Source: Nematostella vectensis (Eukaryota > Cnidaria > Anthozoa > Actiniaria > Edwardsiidae). From it: a stretch of 64,000 nt of DNA. The notes beneath the pieces are model-generated. The model ran no database searches. It was not told the origin of the DNA and was given only the letters and a program-made list of their open reading frames with translations. Positions within the stretch are counted from its first letter, which is position 1, and every line of letters begins with the position of its first letter. The translations under genes and the position numbers were made by a program. Shown here one piece after another: positions 13,701 through 24,133 of this stretch. The stretch lies in contig NC_064044.1 in the NCBI RefSeq assembly GCF_932526225.1, positions 5,606,747 through 5,670,746 of the forward strand, written 5' to 3'.

Positions 13701-16700
13701 GCAGACCTGACTGAGTTAGGCAGGACACCCATAGCTGTGGTGTATACAGATAACATTAATGATGCATCATTCTGTGGGTTTTCTATGTAGCATTTGATGT
13801 GAGTGCAGACCTGACTGAGTTAGGCAGGACACCCATAGCTGTGGTGTATACAGATAACATTATTGATGCATCATTCTGTGGGTTTTCTATGTAGCATTTG
13901 ATGTGAGTGCCGACCTGACTGAGTTAGGCAGGACACCCATAGCTGTGGTTTGTGCAGGAGCCAAGTCAATCCTGGATATTCAACTCACCCTAGAGTATCT
14001 GGTGAGTGTTTTCAGTTGTATCAACACTGAATTGCTCTGCAGGGCCATAGCAGGTGGTGGGTCACTGGGGGCATGTGCCCCTTCCCCCCCCCCAAAAAAA
14101 GGAAATGACCAGTAGGGGCGTGGCTGTGCCCCCCCAATATTTTCTATATGTTTTTGTATTGTGCCCCCCTCCAATCTTACATGGCTTGCTACTGCTCTGC
14201 TCTGTAAAGAATTCAAGAAAATTGCATGTTGGCTTACATAATTTTAAAAATAGATGTATAAGTAATTTCTATATTGATTTAACAAAATGACCTACCAAAT
14301 GTCACATCACCAACGTGTAAATGTTTAATTCAAGGAAACCCAGGGCGTTACTGTTGCAACATTTGGAGAAACTGTAAACTTCCCAGCATTCTTCACTTCA
14401 GATAGTGGGTACAAAGTATGTATGGATTGTGAATGTAACTCACTTGTCATGCAAGCTTTGTGAACCTTTCTGAATATTGATCTTTATATTTTCTGTGAAG
14501 TCATCATGTTCGGTGCTCAATGCTTCTGAGGCCGCAGCAATGATAAGTAAGTACAAGCCATTTAAGAAAGTCATGATTGTTATTCAATTGCTGATCTTTA
14601 GATTCCTTACAACAATAAAAAACAGGCATGAACAAATCTGCCAAACTGAAATAACACTTTTCAAGAACCATTCTTGGCTAAAATCCAGAAATTCAGTTCC
14701 TTTTAACGAATGTAGAATCGTTTTTTTTCTTTCGAATATACATATCCAAGAACTCTTAATACTTACAGTACTAAGCCCCCAAGAAAACTAACCAAGCAAA
14801 ACACTTATTTGAAAAAAAAACAAGCTTTACTTCTGTAATTAATGCACCATTTCCCTAATAGAACCTGTTCATGCTAACTTGAAAAAAAAACTATGTTCTT
14901 ATGCACTGGTTTCTCTATATGGATGACATTACTGGGTGTTTAGACTGTAATCTGACATTCGGAGTGGGCAGCGGTATGGTGATAGCCGTGCCCATCCCTA
15001 GCGGTTATGCTGCATCTGGGGCAGAAATCGAGAAAGCCATTCAGCAGGCCCTTGAAGAAGCAAGGTGATGATAAGAATTATTATTTTACTTATGTTATTA
15101 TGATAATCTTAAAGCCCGTCGATCCGACTGGCGTGACGCATGGCTATGGAAGCCTGTGTGAATGAGATTTTCATCTCAGTAAGCAAATAAAATCCGCTTA
15201 AATCACGAAAAATTCCAATCCATCCTATAGCTAAAACAGCTTAATTATATTTTTAATGTATCAAATAATACAGGGAAAGTTTTTCTTTTATTTTGAAAGT
15301 TTTTATTTTATTTTGAAAAATGATGGGCGAGTTTTGAATATTCAAAACAAAAACAAAACATTGTGACGCAAGTCGGTCCGATGGGCTTCAATTATAATTG
15401 TGCCATCCTTATCATCACAATTGTCATCATAACCATCATCAGTCACCATCAACTGCATCATCGTCATTATTTTTTATCATTGTCGTAAGAAGATTATATC
15501 ATCTCCGTTGTCCGTCATCATGATCAGCAGCAACATCATCATGCTGTCATCAGCATCAGCATCAGCATCATAATCATCACACCGTTATCATCATTGATGT
15601 GGTCCTATTTATACTTATCGTCATTGCCTATTTCAATGGCGTTTTATATCGCAATCATCCTTTTCAGTAATAGCGCTTGCTTTCTTCCCATTTGTATTAT
15701 GATTATTTTACCTTTTTTTTCTTACCAGTACTTTTGTTTCTTTTTCCCTGGGCATTTTAAGGTCCGCTAATATCACAGGAAAGGAGAGTACACCATTTGT
15801 ACTCAAGAGAGTGAATGAGCTAACGGGAGGAAAGTCTTTGGAGGCCAGTATCCTTTACGGCGTTTTCACTACACAACCGAATCTCATATTTAGAAGTGAA
15901 GAAACCCCTGTAAAATCTTTACTCAGTCATCCTTTTCGCTTTTAAAACCCACTGAAATATTTCAATAAATTTAAGAAACTAATAACAGGGACTGGGGGAG
16001 GGGTCTGCATGTCGTAAGTCAGTTAAAATTGTCATAATATGCCGGTAGTCGGTAAGAGTTATCGGTCTTTGTCGGTAGTCGGTAGTCGGTAAATCTAAGC
16101 TTGTATTCGCTTTGTAACAGATTTCATGTAAAAACTAGATTAAACATTATTTAGGATTGATTAGTTATTTTTAACTTATTGATAATAAATTGATTATATG
16201 GAATAATAATTGACAGAAAAGTTGATGCAGGAATACATAGTGCAGAATATGAAATGGCCAAATTTAAGTAGATTGATTTAAGTGATTGATATAAAGATTG
16301 AAGTTAAGTTCCGGAAACAATTAAGTGTCGGTAGTCGGCAAATATTTTTTTTGTCGCTAGTCATTAGTTTTTTTTTCAGGTTTATTCGGTAGTCGGTTAC
16401 TTTTTAGGCCGTCTGTCGCTAGTCGTTTAACCCCATGCAGACTCAGTTTTCACCCTCAGCAGCTGGGATGTTGGATTATAGGAGAGCGAGGAAGTAAGGT
16501 GCGCGAGGCAGCCTCCGTACGACTTATGTCTTAAACACTCTAAGTGTTAAACACACTAACCACGGTCTACAGCTCGAGATTCAGTCTGCCTGTCGACTCT
16601 ATAGTGGGTTACATAGGGTTACATAGGGTTACCTAAGAAAAAAAAAAACAGAGAAAAAACAACAACTTTGTAGCAAAGGCGAGAGCCAAGTGACACTGAA

Positions 16701-19700
16701 GAGCTACTGCATCACTCATGCCTCTTCCGGCTAATTTATCCAGGCTAATTAATCCACACCGAATTCTACAGATAATGACTTCCCTATCGAAGCCAATCGC
16801 AATCTCGGTCGTAAGTCTTCTTGACTAACTAACAAGATATTGCTCTGGTAAAACACAATGCCAAGATCGGGAGCCAGATAGCAGTAGAGTTATCTAAGCT
16901 CAGGCAACCCAATATCGCCGAGTCAGCGCCAATACGGGGTTCGGTAAGTACGTATAATTTGTGGTAGAGTTTTAGCAATTCGTGAGCGCGCGCGCCGTTT
17001 TTGATGCTGTTCGTGTTGACTTGCTTAAGCTCTCTAATAATGAGCAGACGCGCTTCTTAAACAATCAGAATTATGAGGGAACAATGGACAGTGTACGTAG
17101 ATAATAAGCAGACGAACGTGGACAATCACAATTATGAGGAAACAATTGACAGTGCGCGTAGATAATGAGCAGACGCGCGTGATCAATCAGAATTATTAGG
17201 GAAGATTGGACAGTGTTCGTAGATAATAAGCAGATGTGCGTGATCAATCAGAATTTTGAGGGAACAATGGAGAGTGTGCGTTGATAATGAGCAGACGTGC
17301 GCGAACAATCAGAATTATGAGGGAACAATGGACAGTACGCGTAGATAATGAGCTGACGCGCGTGAACAATCAGAATTATGAGGGAACAATGGACAATACG
17401 CGTAGTTAATGAGCTGAGTCGCGAGAAAAATCAGAACTATGAGGGAACAATGGACAGTACGCGTAGATAATGAGCTGACGCGCGTGAACAATGAGAATTA
17501 TGAGGGAACAATGGACAATGTGCGTTGATAATGAGCAGACGTGCGCGAACAATCATGAGTATGAGGGAACAATGGACAGTGTGCGTTGATAATAAGCTGA
17601 CGCGCGTGAACAATGAGAATTATAAAGGAACAATGGACAATGTGCGTTGATAATGAGCAGACGTGCGCGAACAATCAGGATTATGAGGGAACAATGGACA
17701 GTGTGCGTTGATAATGAGCAGACATGCGCGAACAATCAGGATTACGAAGGAACAATGGACAGTGTGCGTTGATAATAAGCTGACGCGCCTGAACAATGAG
17801 AATTATGAGGGAACAATGGACAGTGCGCGTAGATAATGAGCAGACGTGCGTTAACAATCAAAATTATGAAGGAACAATTTACAGTGTTCGTAGACAAAAA
17901 GCAGACGTGCTTGAACAATAAGAATTACGAGGGAACAATGGACAGTACGCATTAAGTTAACGTGCATCAACAATCAGGATTTTGAAGGAACAAAGGACAG
18001 TGTGCGCAGATAATAGAAGTCACGTGAAATCTGACACTTTATATGGTCAATCTCTAGAATGACAGGTGGTTTTAATCAACTTCAAATTCAACCAGATTAG
18101 TTTTCATTAGCATGCGCTAAAATACAAAAAAATCACTGCTTTGCGACACACAATTCCATCTAACTGGGTTGCCTGTGGTTTAGTCAAAGAAATCCGCTGC
18201 CAAGTCAGACGATTTAGGGGCGCAGATCAAGAAATTTCGACCTGTAAGTCTACAGAGTTACTGTAAATTTGAAAAATTTCGCTAACCTTGCGTGTTGTTT
18301 ACGTTATGTTTACAAAGGAGGTCCTCTTAATAAGCCTTCTGGTTTCAATCGGACCTTCTTTGCAGGAAAAAAAATCTTGCTTTCCCTTATTGTATTCAAT
18401 ATCTTTTTGATTTTCTGTTTGTACAGACTATGACTCTGAATAAAGCATTTTTGCGGTATATATCGTTATTAATTTGTCTAACCCGCATTTGTTTTGCATA
18501 CAACTATATATTTTTTAACTTATGTTTTTAATGTTTTATCCGTACAGGTTGTCATAGGAGGCGCCAACGTCGACTTTATCGCCACAGCAAAGGAAATAGT
18601 TGTAAGTAGAGCTTTAGAACTTGGATTTTTACATGCAAGGACGTACCTAGTGCCCAAATTACCGTACGTTTTTCGGCTTTCAGTAGCTAACACAAACAGG
18701 GCAATAAATGCTGAGCAGAGAGGACAACAATTTTAAAGCAGAATCATGCATACCTAGTGTAAATATAAAAAAATAAACATAAAAAGACACGTTCTATGGT
18801 ATAATTTTAGGTCAATTAATAGCTTTTATACTATTTGCTAAAAATGAATTTTCCCCTAATCTTTTATTCATTGAACCCATAGGTAATTTGTGCCGGATGT
18901 CTGTCCTTTTTCGCTGTTCCTAAACAACTTTGATGCACTTTATGCTTTGCTTTGTTCAATAGCCTGAAGCATCCAACTCTGGCAAAGTCCGCATGAGTTT
19001 CGGTGGCGTCGGTAGAAACATCGCAGGTGATTATTACTTTTTTTGTCATTTGCCATGAAAGAAAATATCTGATTGTAAGACCTTCATCGTGCTACGCGCG
19101 CTTCCGTGGTCACCTTCACAGTTTCGAGAAAAAGCCAATAAGGGTGCGAGAAACGTGCTATATCTGATACGACGCGCCCTATCGTGGCCACCTTCACATT
19201 GACAGGTTTTAGTAGTAAGCCGATAAAGATGCGAGTAACGTGCTATATGATACGACGCGCGCTACCGTGGCCACCTTGACAGTTTTGTGAACTTTAGAAG
19301 CACACTAGCATACACACATTGGCACCAGTCGGGCCAAGACGGGACGCTAGCACAGTCTATTACCCGTGCAGTTCGGCAATCATGGACAGCTGTTTCGTCC
19401 GTATTAGGACTCGTCAGCATGGCATAGCCGGTTTGCCTCAGTTATACTTCATCGGCAAAAAAACTGCAGTGCGACTTCGACTCGGACGAAGTGCTTTAAA
19501 CCACAGCTTAGATCCATGTGGGATCTAGAGCTGCGACCGGGCTAGCGTGATGCCAATTGTGCGGATCACGCATGCGACCTTTGCTAGTCTAAAACTCCGT
19601 CGGATAGCCAAACTATCCTTGCGAGTATGTATACATAAATGTGGACTTTAAAAGCGCACTAGCATACACACATTGGCACCAGTCGGGCCAAGACGGGACG

Positions 19701-22700
19701 CTAGCACAGTCTATTACCCGTGCAGTTCGGCAACCATGGACAGCTGATGCCGATGAAGTTTAACTGAGGCAAACCGGCTATGCCATGCTGACGAGTCCTA
19801 ATAAGGACGAAACAGCTGTCCATGGTTGCCGAACTGCACGGGTAATAGACTGTGCTAGCGTCCCGTCTTGGCCCGACTGGTGCCAATGTGTGTATGCTAG
19901 TGTGCTTTTAAAGTCCACAGTTTTGTGAAGTAAGCCAATAAGGATGCGAGAACAGTGCTATATGATACGACGCGCGCTACCGTGGCCACCTCGACAGTCT
20001 TGTGAAGTAAGCCAATAAGGATGCGAGAAACATGCTATCTGATACGACGCGCGCTACCGTGGCCACCTTGACAGTCTTGTGGAGTAAGCCAATAAGGATG
20101 CGAGAAACCTTCTTATATGATACGTCGTGTGCTACCGTGGCCACTACCTTGACAGTTTTGGTAGTAAGCCAATAAGGGTGCAAGAAACGTACTTGTACTA
20201 TGTGATTGATATAACCTTCACTTGTCCAACAGCGAGGCAAAGAAAAGCTTGAGTGCGCATCAGAGCATAATGGAATCACCCTAGTAATGAAGTTCGTGTC
20301 AATCAAAGTAGTGATTCTTGCATGCTGATTGGCCAACTATTTCTTTGATTGCACTCGTCACACTATAAAAGAGAGACGCACATTCAATATCGAATTGGAA
20401 TAATAAGGAATAATTGTTGTCTATCATTCTGAATATTATATAGAAGAGTGTTATTGTAAAGTTATTGAAACCACTCTCTGTTTAGAATATAGTGCATTAG
20501 CATTACAGATATACTTCAACAAAATGCAGTAATTCATTGATTTATGTGGCTACACTATATCTGTCATTTTAGCAGATCAGTACGTTTTAACGTTTTAACA
20601 ATTTAAAAATTGTTGTGCCGTCTAATCGAAATAAGCCGCGTTTTGTCTACAGTGCAATGTATTGTGGGTAGGCCCAGAAGAACATTTACTCTTTATCGCA
20701 GAGGGACTGTTCTCGCCTCAAGAAAAGCCGTTCCTTGAGGCAGCCGAGGCAGTCTTTTCAACTTTTTAGACATCTCGAAATCAAGAGCCGCGTTTTGCGA
20801 CTGCCGCGCAATGCATTATGGAAAGGCCGAGGAGGTCCATTTGCTCACTGTCGCTGAGGAGCTGCCTTGTCTCGAAATTAAGCCGTTCGTGTCCAGCCGA
20901 GGCGAACATTTTAACTTGTTTGCCCCGTATTGAAATATAGAGCCGTTCGTTTTCTGCCGCGCAATGCATTATGGACAGGCCGAGAAGGTCCATATACCCT
21001 TAAATCCTTTTTTTAATCGCAGAGGGACTGTCCCGTCTGGGAATGAAGCCGGTCTTCGTGTCTGCGGTCGGCGGGGACTCTCTAGGTGCCCTACTTCTTA
21101 GACACTGCGAGGAGTTCCGTCTGGTATGGACGAGTTAAGCAGAAATTTTCACCCCGTAAAAAAATTACAGTACCTCCTTTGTCACAAAGAAGGCTCAAAC
21201 GGAAAGTCAGGTTGCAAATGGTGCAAATATAGCAACCACTCCCTACTATCCTTTCCTGGATCGGGTAGGTAGGGTAGGGATAGTCTCCGTTCCGTTATAC
21301 ACCATATAACAGACCTTAAGTAAACGGCATCTATATAATAGGCACTTTCCCAATTACAATTTAGTCATGTCTGACAGTAGCGAACTTACGATTTCGACGG
21401 CGGGGGGACGACGACGGCCCACAAGTTGGATTTATCCGCTGGCTGAAACAAAAATGCGGTAGTGCGCGCTGAAATAGTGCTTGCGCGCCACCTAGTCCCT
21501 CAGCCGTCGTAAATCTTAAGGCTGAATTAGACAGTGCGATTTGGTCGTATGCGACTTGCCCGCAACAGCTCTACCACTCGAGTCGTAGAGTGTACATCAG
21601 CCTACGAAACCGCTACGGCGCTCGACTACGAAAATCGTAGTGTATAATTCAGGGCTTAGACATGTCGTAGTCAGTCTTTGAGTTTCCTAGTATGCCTCGC
21701 CTGTGTTTCTTACTCCAAAATTCATCCCCAGACAAAGCAAGGCATTCAGACCTTCCAGCAATGCGAGACCGGGACCTACTCTGCTATAATAAGCGAGGAT
21801 GGTAGTTTCCATGCCGCTGTTGGTGACATGGAGATCCATGATAAGATTTCGCAAGAAATGGTATGTAGTAAGACGTCACTAGACACGGCAAAACATGGCG
21901 TAATGTTACCCAGCAAACTGTTACGTTGCATTGTGTTACCGGCATGGTGTTATGTGGAATTGTGTTACCAGGCGCTGCGTTATAAGGCATCGTGTGAACC
22001 GGTATCTATGGGTGTTAAGCATTATTGCGTCATCAGGTATTGTCTTACCTGGTATTGCTTTGCCTTGCATTGTATTACCTGATATTGCTTTGCCTGGCAT
22101 TGCGTTACCTTGTATTTCTATAACTGGCATTGCGTTACCTTGTATTTCTATAACTGGCATTGCGTTACCTTGAATTGTGTTAACTGGCATTTTGTTACTT
22201 TATTGCTTTACCTGTTATTGCGCTACCTTGACATGTTTGATTCTTTAGATTGCTGGATACGAGGAGTCAATAAAGAATGCGCCGATTGTTGTGGTGGATG
22301 CGAATGTCAGTCGAAGTGGTTTGGACTATGTACTAAACTTATGCTCAGAGCAATCCATACCGGGTAAGCAAACGAAAAAAGAAAGTCTAAAGGAAGACAC
22401 TTACCTCAAAGTACTTTGAGCAAATTTACCTCCCTTATCCCCTAGCATAATAAAGTACGAGCATCTTACGAACTAAACTGCTCCGAAAAACTAAAAAAAC
22501 CCTCCAGCTATGCAGGCTATTGTCCGCATCAGACCCCATATAAATCTAGATCGAATTCGATCTAGATCAAATGGTAAGTTGCCCCTGTATTTCTTATATT
22601 TCTATCAAACGTGATGTGTCTCTGCGTCTTTTTTGTCTTTTAGTTTGGTTCGAGCCGACGTGTATCATGAAAGCTGGAATTCCCTTCGAGACCGACTGTT

Positions 22701-24113
22701 GGAAGCATATCACCTACGCCTCGCCCAACCTCAAAGAACTCCGAACTATGAGCGACGCTGCGGTGAAGCATCACAAACTCCCCAGACATCCACGCTTCGG
22801 AGAAAACTCGGAAGCCGTAGCGTCTTCCAACTCTTCCCGAAATCTCGACGACATCATCGAGGAGTGTCTACTGCTTGCTCAGCCATTGCTGGCTCATATT
22901 CACTGCCTAGTTGTCACGCTTGGCAAAAACGGCGTCCTGGTTTTACGAGACACGACCGCTGACCTTCCGTTTCCAAGCAAAAAGAACCCTCGCACTCCCG
23001 CCATGCACCACGGGCTCGTTTCTGCTGTTCACTATCCCGCACCTGATGTTCACGTGATCAACGTGACAGGTGCCGGTGACAGGTAGGTCACGTGATTACC
23101 TTAGACTTTGAGACGAGCCGTCGTCGTAAGGCTTGGTAAAAGGGTCAGATGTTTCTAGTTTCTGACACGACAGAGCAAAAAAATGGCAAGTTTTCCCAAA
23201 GTAAGTCTGGTTAACTTGAGTAAGCTTGAATTTTTTCATTGAGGTCCCTTATGTTATGTAAACCAACATATCAAAAAGTGTTTTTTTTTTCTAATGGCTT
23301 CGTCTTCGAGATATGAGGCTTGAAGTTCAATTTTCAAATGTTCAAAGTATGAATTCTCCTCGTTTTACGGCCTCTGATCAAAAATTAAGCCAACTTTGCT
23401 AATATCTAAATTTCATATCTTCTAAATTTCTTTAAAATTTGGAATTAAGCTTTTGGTCAGAGAAACTCCTTGTATGAGGAATCTTGGGCTTATATATTGA
23501 GAATTGGAAAATTTAATGCCCTTTTTTTTGCTCTGTCGATCTGACACTATGCTAACAATGTTCTAGAATGGAGCAGAGCGTTGCTCTGTTGGCTAGTTTT
23601 TTTAATGCTTGGTCCGTATTTTCGATTCCTGGTGTCAACCTGAGTTGATGAGTCTTTTTTTCTCTTCTCCGGTGTTTCTACGGGTTCTCCGGTTTTTTCC
23701 TCGAAACCCAACAATTTTGATAATACATGAGTTGAAGTGCTAACGCCTTACCTCTTTTCCTTGCCTCCGAACTTTACGATTAGCTCACCTTATATATGTT
23801 CGATTGTTAGTGAAAAGAGCCTTTTGCTCTACTACCTCAGTCCATTAACATCAGAATTTATAATAAAATTATGGTATGCAAATCCTTATGCGAAGCTCTT
23901 TGACACAGTATGACGGCTGCCATGGTAATGTCAATCATACTAGGACACGCCCCCGACGACTGCGTCAAGCTTGGACTTGTAGCGGCGTACCACTCTCTCC
24001 AGAGCAAGGACGCTATCGCCAAGTCCCTCTCGCGGTCTAGCTTTACGGTGGATTCCGTGCCGCAAGTTAAAGACTGTATACCAAGGAGTATAGACATCGA
24101 CCATGTTCGGTGA
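7712..24113 (+). CDS. Bifunctional pseudouridine-5'-phosphate glycosidase / pseudouridine kinase, 17 exons
   Basis: Exons 7712-7947, 8256-8341, 8657-8748, 11560-11671, 13895-14001, 14335-14415, 14501-14546, 14944-15064, 15762-15847, 16837-16943, 18548-18601, 18963-19026, 21023-21123, 21732-21860, 22249-22363, 22644-23082 and 23909-24113 join in phase to 726 aa. The N-terminal half is PsuG-like: [17 protein letters not shown] with the catalytic-type Glu at 64, [25 protein letters not shown] and CAGAKSILD. By homology these hold the Lys, His and Mn-binding Asp of the family. The C-terminal half is a PfkB kinase: [12 protein letters not shown] from 359, [15 protein letters not shown], then VTGAGDS with the catalytic Asp near 658. 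Together they phosphorylate pseudouridine and split its 5'-phosphate to uracil and ribose 5-phosphate. Residues 1-30 ([15 protein letters not shown]...) look like a mitochondrial presequence. Three introns hold arrays copied from the next exon's edge. The fused order matches fungal and animal homologues. Confidence 0.93.
9758..10544. mobile_element. Degenerate TIR element in intron 3
   Basis: The left end (CAGTCACTAATTACTGGGAG) and the right end, read as reverse complement (CAGTGGTCATTAATTACTGG), form imperfect terminal inverted repeats. Both are followed by G-rich runs. Just inside the left end are several diverged units of the form GGGGGG-CA-(A/C)ATTTTTTTGGG. There is no coding content. This is probably an old non-autonomous DNA element. 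Confidence 0.6.
10841..11559 (+). repeat. Tandem array of about 8 units copied from the 5' edge of exon 4
   Basis: About eight 85-100-bp units match the acceptor region and first about 55 bases of exon 4. Each has counterparts of GGTCTCATGGCTGGGACCAC (exon: GGACTGATGGGTGGGACCAC), GCTGCCCATG and GGGATCCCTGTGTTG, followed by the pre-acceptor tract TGTTGCTCTGTTATTGCA. The real exon at 11560 is the last, intact member. Most decoys have GCATGG where the real site has GCAGGG, so the AG is lost. Most decoys carry TGA in the exon frame (GGG AAA TGA). Confidence 0.9.
11964..12144. mobile_element. Inverted-repeat element (MITE-like) in intron 4
   Basis: The arms are about 65 bp each (near 11964-12028 and 12083-12144) and are imperfect reverse complements. 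They share TTGTTGCGC, AGAATCCAAAAT / ATTTTGGATTC and TTTGGGAATAG / CTATTCCCAAA. A loop of about 55 bp separates them. The layout suggests a non-autonomous transposon. Confidence 0.65.
12290..13894 (+). repeat. Tandem array of 15 units copied from the 5' edge of exon 5
   Basis: Fifteen units of about 104 bp each contain a complete acceptor (TTTTCTATGTAG) followed by a near-exact copy of the first about 55 bases of exon 5 (CATTTGATGTGAGTGCAGAC onward). The real exon starts at 13895 as the last unit. Identity to the exon stops where the exon reads GTGGTTTGTGCAGG. The decoys read GTGGTGTAGAC there, placing TAG in the exon frame. Units are highly alike, which implies recent expansion or homogenisation. 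Confidence 0.95.
14041..14190. repeat. Dispersed G/C-run repeat, copy 1
   Basis: It contains GACCAGTAGGGGCGTGGCTG and GTGCCCCCCCAATATTTT. The same blocks recur inverted at about 41760-41905 in a SULF intron. This is probably a decayed mobile element. It has no coding capacity. Confidence 0.6.
15111..15389. mobile_element. Inverted-repeat element (MITE-like) in intron 8
   Basis: The left end AAAGCCCGTCGATCCGACTG and the right end, read in reverse complement as TTGAAGCCCATCGGACCGAC, are imperfect terminal repeats of about 30 bp that also share GTGACGCA. The interior is AT-rich and noncoding. Confidence 0.65.
17030..18005. repeat. About 60-bp minisatellite in intron 10
   Basis: About 16 units share GATAATGAGCAGACG, GAACAATCAGAATTATGAGG and GAACAATGGACAGTG. 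No unit resembles the flanking exons at 16837-16943 or 18548-18601, so this array is not exon-derived. Some units replace GAGCAG with AAGCTG, which suggests a few sub-families. Confidence 0.9.
19374..19430 (-). ncRNA. Type I hammerhead ribozyme, minus-strand copy
   Basis: Read on the minus strand: stem I arm CGGC-UAUG-CCAUG, core CUGACGA, stem II GUCC / loop UAAUAC / GGAC, core GAAA, a minimal stem III (C-AGCU-G), UC at the cleavage site, then CAUGA-UU-GCCG closing stem I. All conserved core positions are present. One stem I pair is a C-A mismatch. Predicted cleavage is between 19385 and 19384. Confidence 0.85.
19775..19831 (+). ncRNA. Type I hammerhead ribozyme, plus-strand copy
   Basis: Stem I 5' arm is CGGC (19775-19778) and CCAUG (19783-19787), with internal loop UAUG. 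CUGACGA is at 19788-19794. Stem II is GUCC (19795-19798) with GGAC (19805-19808), closed by UAAUAA. GAAA is at 19809-19812. Stem III is only C-AGCU-G plus the A-U core pair. GUC is at 19818-19820, then CAUGG-UU-GCCG (19821-19831) closes stem I. The paired internal loop and stem II loop are where the fold's tertiary contact normally forms. Predicted cleavage follows 19820. It is transcribed in sense with the host pseudouridine gene. Confidence 0.9.
20640..21022 (+). repeat. Two diverged copies of the exon 13 5' edge upstream of exon 13
   Basis: Units of about 155 bp start at GCGCAATGCATTATGG-like sequence (near 20650, 20802 and 20960). The first contains an intact acceptor and exon-13-like start, TTATCGCAGAGGGACTGT, then AAGCCGTTC. 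The second has GTCGCTGAGGAGCTG, with the AG lost, then AAGCCGTTCGTGTC. The third leads into the true exon at 21023 (ATCGCAG/AGGGACTGTCCCG). Confidence 0.75.
21900..22235. repeat. Short tandem repeats in intron 14
   Basis: About 12 degenerate units of 20-31 bp vary around TGGCATTGCGTTACCTTG, including a tandem pair with GTATTTCTATAACTGGCATT. No convincing match to the flanking exons was found. Confidence 0.8.
23159..23548. mobile_element. Inverted-repeat element (MITE-like) in intron 16
   Basis: The left end (TGACACGACAGAGCAAAAAA) and the right end, read in reverse complement (TGTCAGATCGACAGAGCAAA), are imperfect terminal repeats of about 25 bp. They flank a noncoding AT-rich interior. Confidence 0.65.
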
Positions 24114-24133
24114 TAGCATTCTACAAGGTAGTA

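Larger units (their letters stand above)
19291..19916. mobile_element. Hammerhead-bearing retroelement insertion (retrozyme or Penelope-type terminal repeat)
   Basis: A full 354-bp monomer in minus orientation (start motif ACTTT at 19291, repeated at 19645) is followed by a truncated second minus monomer, which joins head-on at about 19745 to a partial plus monomer. The second half is therefore a large inverted repeat. The flanks carry the same ACAGTTTTGTGA (about 19279-19290 and 19917-19928), a plausible target-site duplication. A hammerhead lies on each strand (separate entries). There is no open reading frame of note. Known carriers of type I hammerheads in this arrangement are animal retrozymes and the pseudo-LTRs of Penelope-like retroelements. 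Which one applies here is inference. Confidence 0.82.
19080..20200. repeat. About 77-bp tandem units with core GCGCGCTACCGTGGCCACC, split by an insertion
   Basis: Six units (starting near 19096, 19170, 19253, 19968, 20047 and 20121) share the core plus AAGCCAATAAGGATGCGAGA and CGTGCTATATGATACGACG. The third unit is interrupted by the hammerhead-bearing insertion at 19291-19916. The same core recurs in the SULF intron array at 39290-40170 and in the element at 44653-44868. Confidence 0.8.

Noticed and set aside
12290-13894. CRISPR-like regular repeats
   Set aside because: The units are contiguous and nearly identical throughout with no unique spacers, they match the neighbouring exon, and the genome is eukaryotic.
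17030-18005. Minisatellite as another exon-edge array
   Set aside because: The unit was compared with the end of exon 10 and the start of exon 11 and no match was found. It is kept as an ordinary minisatellite.
21900-22235. Intron 14 repeats as copies of the exon 15 start (ATTGCTGG)
   Set aside because: Only an 8-base word is shared, with no ordered similarity beyond it.
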